64,000 bases of DNA from Bacteroidales bacterium (GCA_024710405.1 JANJUV010000017.1:202771-266770); one strand, 5' to 3'. Shown: positions 17,781 to 27,193, counted from the first letter of the stretch. The notes: a model not told the origin generated them from the sequence alone. A program made the numbers and translations.

Positions 17781-18449
17781 CTAAACCTCAGAGAAAAAGG
17801 TTTCCAGATTGTCAAATTTATGGTGGTAGTCGCTCATGCTTCTTCTGATGACTTCGTGAGCTTCTTCGATACCATACACATGTGTGATTTCTACATTACT
17901 CTCTCTTCCGGGCAAATCCTTGTAAGTAAGAAAATAATGCTTCAGCCTGTCAAGTACAAGAGCCGGACAATCTGAAATATCCCTGTACTCTCCATAAACA
18001 GCGTCATTATCAAGCACAGCGACCAGCTTGTCGTCGGCTTCATCACCGTCAAGCATCCTGAAACCGCCAATGGGCCTTGCCCTAACAAGAATGTCACCAT
18101 GTGTGATGTCTTTCTCGGTAAGCACACAGATGTCGAGCGGGTCTTTGTCTCCTTTTATAGTGTTGCGGCCTGTTTTCTGCTGGCAAAATTCGGCTACTCT
18201 CTGGGCACAAAATGTTTGCGGAATAAAACCATACAATGCAGGCACGACGTTTGAGTATTTCTGAGGCCTGTCGAGCCGAAGGTAACCCGAATCCTTGTCC
18301 ACCTCGTACTTCACGGTATCTGTGGGCACCATCTCAATGTAACAGGTTACCACTTCGGGTGCATGCGGGCCAATTTCCACTCCGTGCCAGGGATGTGATT
18401 TATAGCGAAGCCCCATCAGCCGGCCGATGGGATCCATAATTTTCGACAT
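17781..18449 (-). CDS. ppa: Inorganic pyrophosphatase, family I
   Basis: Hydrolyses pyrophosphate and pulls biosynthetic reactions forward. The start at 18449 (MSKIMDPIGRLMGL) gives 222 residues; the open frame goes 16 codons further, across a perfect -7 box at 18477-18484, so the shorter start is preferred. Family I motifs are visible: YGFIPQTFCAQ, the metal cluster DKDPLDICVLTE (D-x-D-P-x-D) and GGFRMLDGDEADDKLVAV. The enzyme is of the longer type seen in Bacteroidota. It overlaps no other gene and converges with the epimerase gene. Confidence 0.93.
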   Translation of the reverse strand: MSKIMDPIGRLMGLRYKSHPWHGVEIGPHAPEVVTCYIEMVPTDTVKYEVDKDSGYLRLDRPQKYSNVVPALYGFIPQTFCAQRVAEFCQQKTGRNTIKGDKDPLDICVLTEKDITHGDILVRARPIGGFRMLDGDEADDKLVAVLDNDAVYGEYRDISDCPALVLDRLKHYFLTYKDLPGRESNVEITHVYGIEEAHEVIRRSMSDYHHKFDNLETFFSEV

Positions 18450-18476
18450 AAAAAGCGTATTAATAAATTGATGGTG

Positions 18477-18484
18477 CAAAATTA
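18477..18484 (-). promoter_or_regulatory. -7 box for the pyrophosphatase gene
   Basis: Read on the minus strand this is TAATTTTG, a perfect TAnnTTTG match, 27 nt upstream of the chosen start. It helps to exclude the longer reading frame. Confidence 0.5.
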
Positions 18485-18530
18485 GTGCAATTTGCAAGCA
18501 TACGTATTCTTTTTCATAAGCCGCACACCA

Positions 18531-20426
18531 TCAGCGAAGCTTAATGGTCTCAATCTCTTCAAGAGTATCCGGATTGGTCACTTTCAGCCAAACATTATCT
18601 GCTTCAATATCAATGAATACAAGCGCATACTGAAGCGAGAAAAACTGCACGTTATCACTCCAGGGCAGTTCTTCCTTACCATAGTATGGGGCACCTGCAG
18701 ACCCGTTGGTAATCTGCCATAGAGGCCTGCTGAGTTTCACTTTCTGGTGCGGCCAATGCTCCGGATAGCGGGGCATATCATCATTGATCAGAAGCCGCGA
18801 GTAATTATGTTCATCACCTGTCAGCAAGGCCAGGGTTTTCTTACTGTTGTTGACAATGATATCCAGTATTTCGTCCCTGCGCTCAATGATTCCTTTTTCG
18901 ACCGGGATTCCGGCTATATATGGCCTGATATCATTATTGCCATGATACCACATATCATCACCGGCATGGCCGCCATTGGGAAACACAGGTGTATGTATGG
19001 TTACAAAAATATGGTCAATATCCTTGTCGGCCTCCAGCATACTGATCGTTTCCCTGAGCCATTGAAGCTGATTGTCCATGACATATCCGTGCGGATTGCC
19101 GCCCGTAAGCGGAATCATTTGCTCGGATGGTGCATACCAATAGTTTGAGTTGAGCACTACCATAGCCATGTTTGCATAGGTGTAATAAAAGACATTCTCT
19201 TTATATGAAGGAAAATCAGTCGCTTCTGGGTCAGGGTCGTATATAGCACCATCCTCACTCAGAGGGCCATTGACCGGTAGGATGAACTCAGAGCCGAAGA
19301 TTCTTTCGGCCGAGTTTCCGGAAAAAGGAAACTTATCTATGGCTACACCTCTTCGCGTGTCGCCAAAGGCGGTTATCACACTTTCGTGGTTTCCCATACC
19401 CACAACCAAAGGCACATGATGCCAGAAAGGTTCAACCGCCCGCTTCCAGTTGGCAAACTGAACCCTGGTTTCGTCAGTGCTGGTTGAATATCCATTGATA
19501 AGGTCGCCGGTAAACTGCCAGAAATCGACTGATTGCTGGTTGGCAAGAGCGGCAATCTTTTTCATGATATACACATTGACCCCTCTGATGCTTCGCTCGC
19601 CGCCACCCTTGCCTTCTCGTGAGTCGCTGGCATATCCAAACCTTACCGGTCTGCGCGAACCTTTTGCAGGAGCCGTTTTAAAACTACCCCTGATCAGCTG
19701 ATCTCCCACGATAAGTTCATATTCATATTCCGTTTCGGCTATCAGCCTGTCGACCCGAATACTGTGCTCCTTGTTTCCCATGGGATTCATCATCATACTC
19801 TGCTCCTGGTAAACATTTCCGTTGACCATGATCTGGGGGCTGGCCGGAAAATTTGTCCTGAAAGTTATTGTAACCGCGTCACTCCCGGGAAGTTGGACAA
19901 AAGGGCCCTCATACACCGTTGTGGCAGGTTCAAAAGGTCCTGTTCCGGTGAATGCAATCCTTCCGTCATAGATCAGTTTGCCTGTTTCATCGGCGAGACG
20001 ATAGCCAAGGAGCCCTTTACCATTCTTCTGCCAGCCAATGATATCGTATCTGCCTTTCATCTGGTTTATGCGGACCAAAGCCTTGCCGTGCTGCACTTTC
20101 TCGGCATTCCTGAACCATACCGGCTGAGGATAACGGACCTGATCTGTTACGATAAATCCATAGTAAAGTGTTCCATGAAAACTTGAGTCCCTGAAGTCGA
20201 ACAGAAGCCCCTCATCGGCTTTGACGGCAGCATGAACCAATTGTTCGTAAGAAAGTCCTGCGGGCGTGTTTACCTCCTCAAGGCGATCACCCGATTCGGG
20301 ATGTAGAAAATAATACCCTGTTTCATCATGAAAAATATTGGAATACACCAGAGGAACATTCTGTGCGCTGGTTTCAAAGGCAAGGAAAATAATCAACAAA
20401 ACAAAGGGCAATTGTGTTGCTTTCAT
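18531..20426 (-). CDS. Exported metallophosphoesterase with N-terminal beta domain
   Basis: A 631-residue protein from ATG 20426, where a signal peptide ends at ETSAQ. Residues about 20-270 form a beta-rich part, the last segment of which resembles the Fn3-like domain of purple acid phosphatases (ETEYEYELIVGDQLIRGSFKT). The calcineurin-like phosphoesterase domain follows, with YASDSREG, FTGDLINGYS, GMGNHES, TIHTPVFPNGGHAG and LLTGDEHNYSR. These supply the usual binuclear metal ligands. The substrate is unknown. It is preceded by the RNase HI gene on the same strand. Confidence 0.88.
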   Translation of the reverse strand: MKATQLPFVLLIIFLAFETSAQNVPLVYSNIFHDETGYYFLHPESGDRLEEVNTPAGLSYEQLVHAAVKADEGLLFDFRDSSFHGTLYYGFIVTDQVRYPQPVWFRNAEKVQHGKALVRINQMKGRYDIIGWQKNGKGLLGYRLADETGKLIYDGRIAFTGTGPFEPATTVYEGPFVQLPGSDAVTITFRTNFPASPQIMVNGNVYQEQSMMMNPMGNKEHSIRVDRLIAETEYEYELIVGDQLIRGSFKTAPAKGSRRPVRFGYASDSREGKGGGERSIRGVNVYIMKKIAALANQQSVDFWQFTGDLINGYSTSTDETRVQFANWKRAVEPFWHHVPLVVGMGNHESVITAFGDTRRGVAIDKFPFSGNSAERIFGSEFILPVNGPLSEDGAIYDPDPEATDFPSYKENVFYYTYANMAMVVLNSNYWYAPSEQMIPLTGGNPHGYVMDNQLQWLRETISMLEADKDIDHIFVTIHTPVFPNGGHAGDDMWYHGNNDIRPYIAGIPVEKGIIERRDEILDIIVNNSKKTLALLTGDEHNYSRLLINDDMPRYPEHWPHQKVKLSRPLWQITNGSAGAPYYGKEELPWSDNVQFFSLQYALVFIDIEADNVWLKVTNPDTLEEIETIKLR

Positions 20427-20517
20427 GGTTGTGGTTTTTTGGTCAGTTACAAATGTATTCAAAGCCCTTGATATGGGCATTAATTCATCGTAAAATCAGG
20501 CTCAACTGATTTAATTG

Positions 20518-21138
20518 CTATTTGCGCCCGAAATCGGCCGGAATTTCGCCCCAGGCAACCGTGTCCCATTTCAGAATACTCACATGAATGCGATTATTGC
20601 GGAGCCAATTTTCGGCACGACTGATATGTTCAAAAAGCCTATCGGTTTTCTCATCGTGGGGCAACTTCGTTTTGGCTTTTCCTTCTGCAACCCATTTCAT
20701 GGCGTTCACCGAATCTGAATATACCGGCAATGCCATCTGGTTGTTCTGCTGCCATGCAAGTGCATGGACAATTGCGAGAAACTCGCCTATGTTGTTGGTG
20801 CCGACAGGATAGATTCCTGAGCGGAACAATTCTTCACCCTGAGGTGTAACCCCACGGTATTCCATGGCTCCTGGATTTCCCGAGCAGGCTGCATCCACCG
20901 CCATAAAACCTTCTAAAGGTTTCTCGGTTTTGTGTTGACTGGCCTTGTTGCTACTAACAGTATATCTTACATCATCTTCAGGTCCTTTTCGGTATGCCTG
21001 CCAAGCAAGGTTTTTGTCGGGAAATGATTTGTATCGTGCTCCCTGAAATCCTTTGACTGCTGCACTACACGCTTCCCATGTGTCGAATACCCCGGTGCGT
21101 CTACCCTTCCAGACCACATAAAATTTTGCTTTAGTCAT
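20518..21138 (-). CDS. rnhA: Ribonuclease HI with N-terminal viroplasmin-type domain
   Basis: Degrades the RNA strand of RNA-DNA hybrids. From ATG 21138 (MTKAKFYVVWKGRRTG) it has 206 residues; an upstream in-frame ATG at 21165 is less likely. The N-terminal 45 residues are the hybrid-binding domain shared with eukaryotic RNase H1 and caulimovirus viroplasmin (KFYVVWKGRRTGVFDTWEAC). The catalytic domain has VDAACSGNPGAMEYRG, the Glu in NNIGEFLAIVHAL and the Asp in VYSDSVNAMKW. This architecture is common in Bacteroidota. Confidence 0.93.
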   Translation of the reverse strand: MTKAKFYVVWKGRRTGVFDTWEACSAAVKGFQGARYKSFPDKNLAWQAYRKGPEDDVRYTVSSNKASQHKTEKPLEGFMAVDAACSGNPGAMEYRGVTPQGEELFRSGIYPVGTNNIGEFLAIVHALAWQQNNQMALPVYSDSVNAMKWVAEGKAKTKLPHDEKTDRLFEHISRAENWLRNNRIHVSILKWDTVAWGEIPADFGRK

Positions 21139-21209
21139 GCGGCAAAGATACAATATGGGCACCACTCCATCCGTACCAAATCAGGTGTATTTCGTCCACA
21201 GCGCGAATG

Positions 21210-21239
21210 TTTCAGTCAACGCAAAATAGGATATATTTG
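21210..21239 (+). promoter_or_regulatory. Promoter of the DUF819 gene
   Basis: A perfect -7 box TATATTTG lies at 21232-21239, with TTTC (one mismatch to TTTG) at 21210-21213, 18 nt upstream. The start codon follows 20 nt after the box. Confidence 0.55.
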
Positions 21240-21259
21240 CCTTTTAACTGCTGTAATTA

Positions 21260-22516
21260 ATGACTTTGACACTATTGTTGCTATTCTACATTTTGGCGCC
21301 CGCAATCATTTTGTTTCTGTGTCAAAAATTTCCGGCAATCAACAGGGTTGGTGCAGTTGTGATCGCTTATCTGTTCGGATTGGTTGTCGGAAACTCAGGT
21401 ATTTTGCCATCAGTTGGTCCATTTCTGAACGAGTATCTGCTCATGAACCCGGGTGCCGGGGTTGAGGATGTGAAAAAGATGTCTGATGACGGCCTCATTA
21501 CCGCAAAAGAGCTTCAGGCATATCAAATTTACCAACTTCGCGACACACTGATGAGTGTAACGATTCTTCTGGCCATCCCCTTGATTTTGTTCTCAGTCAG
21601 ACTGAAACAATGGAAGCTGATGGCAGGCAAAACACTTCTCTCGCTGGTCATCGGATTGTTCAGTGTTGTCTCAGTAATCTTTGCCGGTTACTTTCTTTTT
21701 GCGGGCCAGGAAGACGAAAACATGTGGAAAGTGTCGGGAATGCTTGTTGGTGTGTACACCGGAGGAACACCAAATCTGGCTTCGCTTAAGCTGATGCTTG
21801 GTGTTGATGCCAACACTTACATTCTGACCCACACCTACGACCTGATTATCGGGGTTGTTTACCTTGCATTTCTGATGACTGTCGGACAAAGGCTTTTTCT
21901 TCGTTTTCTTGTGGCATATCCCATCCGGAACAAAGGCTTCCAGGCCGGCAACATTTCGGCTGTTGAGTCCTACGAAGGCATGTTCAGCCGATCCAATTTC
22001 ATTCCATTGATGAAAACATACTGTGCTGCATTGATCATTCTTGGCATATCAGTGTCCGTAAGCCTGCTGGTTGCCCCTGATGCCAAAATGATTGCCATAA
22101 TTCTGAGCATCACCAGTCTTGGAATCACAGGTTCGTTAATACCTGCCATCAACAGAACAGAGAAAACATTCGAGTCGGGCATGTATCTGATACTGATTTT
22201 CAGCCTGGTCGTTTCGTCAATGGCACATATCAGTTCGTTCGCCGGAATCGCACACGGTTTGTTCTTTTATATCAGTTTTGCCGTTTTTGGTTCGCTGCTG
22301 ATGCATGTTGCGCTGGCACGTTTGTTCAGGATTGATGCTGATACGGTCATCATCACCTCAACAGCCATGATCTGCAGTCCGCCTTTTGTGCCAGTGGTTG
22401 CCGGTGCCTTAAAAAACAGAGAGATAGTTGTTCCTGGATTGACAATCGGCATCGTTGGTTATGCTGTCGGCAACTATCTTGGTTTTTTGGTCGCTAATCT
22501 GCTCAAAGGGCTTTAG
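21260..22516 (+). CDS. DUF819 family integral membrane protein
   Basis: A 418-residue protein with about ten hydrophobic helices. The DUF819 family signature is seen in GVYTGGTPNLASLKLMLG near the middle and in the helix pairs around PAIILFLCQKFPAI and SPPFVPVVAGALKN. The family is thought to contain transporters, but no substrate is established to my knowledge. A hydrophilic insertion (GVEDVKKMSDDGLITAKELQ) after the third helix probably lies on one side of the membrane. The gene stands alone, with its own promoter and a GC-rich hairpin over the stop codon. Confidence 0.88.
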   Translation: MTLTLLLLFYILAPAIILFLCQKFPAINRVGAVVIAYLFGLVVGNSGILPSVGPFLNEYLLMNPGAGVEDVKKMSDDGLITAKELQAYQIYQLRDTLMSVTILLAIPLILFSVRLKQWKLMAGKTLLSLVIGLFSVVSVIFAGYFLFAGQEDENMWKVSGMLVGVYTGGTPNLASLKLMLGVDANTYILTHTYDLIIGVVYLAFLMTVGQRLFLRFLVAYPIRNKGFQAGNISAVESYEGMFSRSNFIPLMKTYCAALIILGISVSVSLLVAPDAKMIAIILSITSLGITGSLIPAINRTEKTFESGMYLILIFSLVVSSMAHISSFAGIAHGLFFYISFAVFGSLLMHVALARLFRIDADTVIITSTAMICSPPFVPVVAGALKNREIVVPGLTIGIVGYAVGNYLGFLVANLLKGL

Positions 22517-22522
22517 GCCCTT
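22506..22522 (+). terminator. Possible terminator hairpin over the DUF819 stop codon
   Basis: AAGGGC (22506-22511) and GCCCTT (22517-22522) pair around the loop TTTAG, which contains the stop codon. Only a weak T-rich stretch follows, so termination may be partial. Confidence 0.4.
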
Positions 22523-22587
22523 CTGTATTTCTTATCATTTGTTACAGCTGGTTGTAGCTCTTACATCAGAGATTAACCTTGTATGAT

Positions 22588-22680
22588 ATGTGTTCGGTTT
22601 AACACACAACTGAACGCATTCGAACACCTCTTTCACGCAACCGAACGTGCCGATTCAATCCAATATTCTACGAACACATT
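22588..22680 (+). promoter_or_regulatory. Repeated CGAACAC-type sites upstream of the efflux operon
   Basis: Four related sites lie in 93 nt. ATGTGTTCGG (22588-22597) is in inverse orientation to ACGAACACAT (22670-22679), with nine of ten bases matching. Between them are CGAACACC (22621-22628) and CCGAACGTG (22641-22649). TGAACGCATT (22611-22620) is a weaker copy. They lie 24-116 nt upstream of the -24/-12 promoter, as expected for sites of an enhancer-binding activator. No regulator is identified. Confidence 0.5.
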
Positions 22681-22703
22681 AATCTACAACTATTTACAAA
22701 TAG

Positions 22704-22719
22704 TGGCATAATCTATGCA
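22704..22719 (+). promoter_or_regulatory. Sigma-54-like (-24/-12) promoter of the efflux operon
   Basis: TGGCATAATCTATGCA has GG and GC in the exact spacing of the RpoN consensus (TGGCAC-N5-TTGCA), with 5 of 5 bases in the TGGCA part and TGCA at the end. Transcription would start near 22730. This favours a start codon at 22765 over the in-frame ATG codons at 22726 and 22735. Confidence 0.55.
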
Positions 22720-22764
22720 ACCCTCATGACGGTTATGTACGTAACCACCAAACCACAACAACAA

Positions 22765-23475
22765 ATGATCAGGCTTCAAGAAATTCATAAAAGCTATGAA
22801 GTAGGCAACAACAAGTTGCATGTATTAAAAGGCATCAGTCTGGATGTTTCCGAAGGGGAAATGGTTTCCGTCATGGGATCATCAGGCTCGGGAAAATCAA
22901 CTCTGCTCAATATTATAGGCTTGCTCGACACCCATGATGATGGGGAATTTTATCTCAATGATGTGTTGATCAAAAACATGAACGAAACCAAAGCGGCACG
23001 TTTAAGAAACCAGTATATCGGTTTTGTGTTTCAGTCGTTCAATCTGATCAGCTTCAAAAACGCAGTGGAAAATGTTGCCCTTCCACTGTACTATCAGGGT
23101 GTACCGCGCCGTAAGCGCAACAAAATTGCCTTAGATTACCTGAACAAGGTTGGATTGATTGATTGGGCCGAACACCTCCCGAATGAACTATCGGGCGGTC
23201 AAAAACAAAGACTTGCCATTGCACGTGCCATGATCTCGAAGCCTAAAATCATCCTTGCCGATGAACCTACCGGAGCGCTCGACAGTGTTACATCCATGGA
23301 AGTGATGGAGCTTTTCAGGCAAATCAATTCGGAAGGAATTACAATTGTTATCGTTACGCACGAAAACGATATAGCCCATCAAACGCAGCGTATCATCAGG
23401 CTACACGACGGTATTATTAACTCTGACCACCGCAACGGAAAAACCAGAGAGCCAATACCATCACTGGCATTATAA
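22765..23475 (+). CDS. MacB-type ABC transporter, ATP-binding subunit
   Basis: Powers a tripartite MacAB-like export system. The start is placed at ATG 22765 (MIRLQEIHKSYEVGNNKLHV), where the family usually begins and downstream of the predicted transcription start; an upstream in-frame ATG at 22726 would add 13 residues. The 236 residues show Walker A MGSSGSGKST, the Q-loop in FVFQSFNLI, signature LSGGQKQRLAIARA and Walker B IILADEPTGALD. It is followed by two permease genes and an adaptor gene in one direction with short gaps. Confidence 0.95.
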   Translation: MIRLQEIHKSYEVGNNKLHVLKGISLDVSEGEMVSVMGSSGSGKSTLLNIIGLLDTHDDGEFYLNDVLIKNMNETKAARLRNQYIGFVFQSFNLISFKNAVENVALPLYYQGVPRRKRNKIALDYLNKVGLIDWAEHLPNELSGGQKQRLAIARAMISKPKIILADEPTGALDSVTSMEVMELFRQINSEGITIVIVTHENDIAHQTQRIIRLHDGIINSDHRNGKTREPIPSLAL

Positions 23476-23493
23476 CTATCAAAGAATAAGACT

Positions 23494-24726
23494 ATGTTCG
23501 ACCTGGATAAATGGCAGGAGATTTTCAACACCATTGAAAAAAACAAACTCAGGACTTTTCTGACCGGCTTTTCTGTGGCCTGGGGCATCTTTATGCTGAT
23601 CATACTGCAGGGCTCGGGCATTGGTTTGCAAAAGGGGGTTGAAAACGAATTCAGATCCTCGGCCACAAATACCATCTGGATATGGAGCGGACAAACCAGC
23701 AAACCTTATGCAGGCATGCAGCCCGGACGGTACATTCAGATGACCAATGAGGACCACGATTACCTCTCGAACACCGTCGAAGGTATAGACCAAATTTCTT
23801 CTCGATATCAGATATGGGGAGGCAACACCATCAGCTACAACAACGAATCGGGATCGTTCAGCATTCGTACGGTGCATCCGGCCTATCTGTTCATCGAAAA
23901 AATGGAAATCCTCGATGGAAGGTTCATTAACAAATCAGATATCGATGATTTCAGAAAGTCCGCAGTCATCAGTACCAGAGTACGCGATGCGTTGTTCAAA
24001 CAGGAACATCCGATGGGAAAATACATCCACGTTAATGGAATACCTTTCAAGGTAGTTGGTATTTTCACCGACGATGACGGACGCGACGAAAACATGCAGG
24101 TAGTTTATCTTCCACTTACAACAGCCCAGCGTGTGTTCGGTGCCGGAAACCGCATCAACACCCTCGCTGTAACGGTAGGTGATGCCGGTGTGGAAGAATC
24201 AAAAGCCATACAGGATGAAATTCGTTCAAAACTGGCAGCACGGCATAAATATGACCCAACAGACGAGCGTGCCATGTTTCTGTGGAACAGCGTCGAAGAA
24301 TTTCAACGCTTCAAAAGTTTGTTTGCCAGCATCAGCCTGTTTATCTGGATCATTGGTATTGGCACCATCATAGCCGGAGTAGTGGGCGTGAGCAACATCA
24401 TGATGATCGTGGTGAAGGAGCGGACCAAGGAAATAGGCATCCGAAAGGCTCTGGGAGCAACACCGGGCAGCGTGATCAGCCTGATTCTTCAGGAAGCCAT
24501 TTTAATAACCGCTTTTGCAGGCTATATCGGGCTTGTGTTGGGTGTCGGGCTTCTGGAACTCATCAGCAAGCACATCGACACCCCCTTCTTCAGGCAGCCT
24601 GAAGTTGACATCAATATAGCCATCGGAGCTACTGTTCTGCTGGTTATTGCAGGCGCACTGGCCGGTTTCTTCCCTGCACGAAAAGCAGCAGCCATAAAAC
24701 CCATCGTAGCACTCAGAGATGAATAA
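23494..24726 (+). CDS. MacB/FtsX-type ABC transporter permease (first)
   Basis: A 410-residue inner-membrane protein with the MacB layout: a TM helix near the N-terminus (LTGFSVAWGIFMLIILQGSGIG), a large periplasmic domain, and three C-terminal helices from about residue 285 with the FtsX motif KERTKEIGIRKALGATPGSVI. The last residues AAAIKPIVALRDE are typical for MacB permeases. Together with the next gene it probably forms a heterodimer, since the two are similar in length and order but clearly different in sequence. No TolC-like gene is adjacent. Confidence 0.93.
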   Translation: MFDLDKWQEIFNTIEKNKLRTFLTGFSVAWGIFMLIILQGSGIGLQKGVENEFRSSATNTIWIWSGQTSKPYAGMQPGRYIQMTNEDHDYLSNTVEGIDQISSRYQIWGGNTISYNNESGSFSIRTVHPAYLFIEKMEILDGRFINKSDIDDFRKSAVISTRVRDALFKQEHPMGKYIHVNGIPFKVVGIFTDDDGRDENMQVVYLPLTTAQRVFGAGNRINTLAVTVGDAGVEESKAIQDEIRSKLAARHKYDPTDERAMFLWNSVEEFQRFKSLFASISLFIWIIGIGTIIAGVVGVSNIMMIVVKERTKEIGIRKALGATPGSVISLILQEAILITAFAGYIGLVLGVGLLELISKHIDTPFFRQPEVDINIAIGATVLLVIAGALAGFFPARKAAAIKPIVALRDE

Positions 24727-24746
24727 CGTTCAAAACCATACAAAAC

Positions 24747-26012
24747 ATGTTTGATCAGGACCGTTGGCAGGAAATATGGAGCAGTCTGGCAAAAAACAAG
24801 GTGCGTACCACACTCACCGCCTTTGGTGTGTTCTGGGGCATATTTATGCTGATGATTATGCTGGGTTCAGGCAGCGGGCTGCAAAACGGTGTGATGTATG
24901 GCATGGGCGATTTTGCCACCAACAGTGTGTTTATGTGGACACGTCCGACAACAGTACCTTATAAGGGATTGCCGCGCAACAGAAGGTTCTATTACCGCAA
25001 CGATGATATCAAAGCTTTGAAAGACAACATTCCCGAACTTGCTATTGTTTCACCGCGACTCGAAGGCGGTGGCAGAAACAATGGAAACAATGTGGTACGA
25101 AAAGAAAAATCAGGTGCATTCAGTGTTTTTGGTGACTATCCCGAATGGAACCTGATCGACCCGGTAAATATTCCTGAAGGAAGGTTTATCAATCAAATTG
25201 ATATTGAGCAGAAAAGAAAAGTGGCCGTGATTGGCAAAAGGGTACGCGAAGTGCTGTTTGAAAAGGATGAAGATCCCATTGGACAATACATCAGAATTAA
25301 TGGAATATATTTTCAGGTTATCGGTGTGTTCACGCCTAAAAGTCAGAACATGAACTTCGGCGGCGACAAGGAACAAAGCATCCACCTGCCCTTTACCACC
25401 TTGCAGCAGGCCTTTAACTACGGAGACATTGTGGGTTGGTTTGCCATGACTTCAAAACCGGGCATACCTGTGACGATCATAGAAGAGAAAGCACAGGCAT
25501 TGCTGAAAGAACGGCACAAAGTTGCCCCTGAAGACGACCGTGCCATTGGATTTTTTAACCTTGACAAGCAATACCGACAGATGACCGGCTTGTTTGCGGG
25601 CATACGCGGACTGATATGGGTAGTGGGCACCGGAACCCTGCTCGCAGGTGTAATAGGCATCAGCAACATTATGCTGGTGATTGTGAAAGAGCGCACCAAA
25701 GAAATCGGCATCATGAGGGCTATAGGCGCATCGCCTGCCAAAGTGATGTCGCAGATCATCACCGAATCCGTTTTCCTGACCACAATAGCAGGTTATGGCG
25801 GTTTGGTTGCCGGAGTAGCCATCATCGAGCTGATCAACAAAAACCTTCCGGTTCCCGAAAACGGCCAAACAATGTTTCTGAACCCAACCATCGATTTTCA
25901 GGTTGCCCTTTTGTCGCTGCTTATACTGGTAGTTTCAGGGATACTGGCCGGACTTGTTCCCGCGCGTCGTGCTGTTAGCATCAAACCCATTGACGCATTA
26001 AGATATGAATAA
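24747..26012 (+). CDS. MacB/FtsX-type ABC transporter permease (second)
   Basis: A 421-residue paralogue of the preceding gene, 20 nt downstream. Both begin with the same pattern (MFDQDRWQEIWSSLAKNKVR here, MFDLDKWQEIFNTIEKNKLR before), indicating an old duplication. The N-terminal helix, periplasmic domain and C-terminal FtsX region (KERTKEIGIMRAIGASPAKVM) are all complete. The C-terminus ends in RRAVSIKPIDALRYE. Paired permeases with a single ATPase and one adaptor are common in Bacteroidota efflux operons. Confidence 0.93.
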   Translation: MFDQDRWQEIWSSLAKNKVRTTLTAFGVFWGIFMLMIMLGSGSGLQNGVMYGMGDFATNSVFMWTRPTTVPYKGLPRNRRFYYRNDDIKALKDNIPELAIVSPRLEGGGRNNGNNVVRKEKSGAFSVFGDYPEWNLIDPVNIPEGRFINQIDIEQKRKVAVIGKRVREVLFEKDEDPIGQYIRINGIYFQVIGVFTPKSQNMNFGGDKEQSIHLPFTTLQQAFNYGDIVGWFAMTSKPGIPVTIIEEKAQALLKERHKVAPEDDRAIGFFNLDKQYRQMTGLFAGIRGLIWVVGTGTLLAGVIGISNIMLVIVKERTKEIGIMRAIGASPAKVMSQIITESVFLTTIAGYGGLVAGVAIIELINKNLPVPENGQTMFLNPTIDFQVALLSLLILVVSGILAGLVPARRAVSIKPIDALRYE

Positions 26013-26051
26013 ACCGAAAAAGATATTTACCCAAACAATTATACAACAGTC

Positions 26052-27134
26052 ATGAAAACCATCCTTAAAATCATTGCCGCCCTTGTTGTAGCAGGGGTTT
26101 TTGTGGGCACAATAGTGTATCTGTACAAAAAATCTCAGGCAAAGCCGGTTATTTACAATACCGTTAGTCCGGTTACCTCAGACATCATTAAAAAGACAGT
26201 AGCCACAGGATCTGTTGTTCCCCGTAAGGAGATCGACATTAAGCCAAAGGTGAGTGGCATTGTCGAACAGATTTTTGTAGAGCCGGGCGATATGGTCCGA
26301 AAGAATGATCTGATAGCACGCGTGAAAATCATTCCCGATATGATCAACCTCAACAATGCCGAATCACGCGTGAAACGTGCCGAAATACAACTCGAAGAAG
26401 CACGCAAAAACCATGTCCGCTACAAAGAACTTTTTAACAAAAACGTGATCGCCGAAGCCGAATACCTGACTTACGACATCGCTTACCGTGCGGCAAAAGA
26501 AGAAATGGAAGCAGCGGAAGATAACCTGCAACTTATTCGCGAAGGTGCTACACGAAAAGCAGGCCAGGTTACCAACACCCTGATCAGATCTACCATTGAT
26601 GGAATGGTTCTTGCCGTACCTGTAGAAGAAGGCAATTCGGTCATCGAAAGCAACACCTTTAACGATGGCACCACTATTGCCACCATAGCCGATATGAGCG
26701 AAATGATTTTCGAAGGGAAAGTGGACGAATCGGAAGTGGGCAAGATTAAGGAAGGCATGGACCTTATCCTTTCCATCGGTGCTATTGAAACAGAAAAATA
26801 TAGTGCCACACTCGAAAGGATTGCGCCAAAAGGCGTTGCCGAAAACGGAGCCATCCAGTTCGAGATCAGGGCCGCCGTCGAACTCAAGTCTGATCAGTTT
26901 ATCCGTGCCGGCTATAGTGCCAATGCCGATATCGTGCTCGAACGCCGCGACAAGGTGTTGGCAATCAACGAAAGTCTGCTCCAATTCGAGGGAGACACCA
27001 CCTTTGTGGAAATAGAAACCGCACCTGAGACTTACGAAAAAAGAATCATCAAAACAGGTCTTTCCGATGGCATCCTGATCGAAGTGCTCGAAGGACTCAG
27101 TCTGGATGATAAAATAAAGGCTCAACCACAATAA
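26052..27134 (+). CDS. Periplasmic adaptor subunit (MacA/HlyD/RND type)
   Basis: Bridges the inner-membrane permease and an outer-membrane channel. The 360 residues start with an N-terminal membrane anchor (IAALVVAGVFVGTIVYLYKK). The split lipoyl half-domain follows (GSVVPRKEIDIKPKVSGIVEQIFVEPG), then a coiled-coil hairpin (about 100-160), the second lipoyl half (STIDGMVLAVPVEEGNSV) and a beta-barrel region. It is the last gene of the efflux operon and is followed by a strong terminator. Confidence 0.93.
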   Translation: MKTILKIIAALVVAGVFVGTIVYLYKKSQAKPVIYNTVSPVTSDIIKKTVATGSVVPRKEIDIKPKVSGIVEQIFVEPGDMVRKNDLIARVKIIPDMINLNNAESRVKRAEIQLEEARKNHVRYKELFNKNVIAEAEYLTYDIAYRAAKEEMEAAEDNLQLIREGATRKAGQVTNTLIRSTIDGMVLAVPVEEGNSVIESNTFNDGTTIATIADMSEMIFEGKVDESEVGKIKEGMDLILSIGAIETEKYSATLERIAPKGVAENGAIQFEIRAAVELKSDQFIRAGYSANADIVLERRDKVLAINESLLQFEGDTTFVEIETAPETYEKRIIKTGLSDGILIEVLEGLSLDDKIKAQPQ

Positions 27135-27156
27135 TCTTGTTGTGTGTTGGTTTGGT

Positions 27157-27193
27157 AACCCGCAGCTTTTCAACAGAGGGCTGCGGGTTTTTT
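27157..27193 (+). terminator. Rho-independent terminator of the efflux operon
   Basis: A perfect 10-bp stem, AACCCGCAGC (27157-27166) with GCTGCGGGTT (27180-27189), encloses a 13-nt loop and runs into six T residues ending at 27193. It lies 22 nt after the adaptor gene. Confidence 0.93.
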
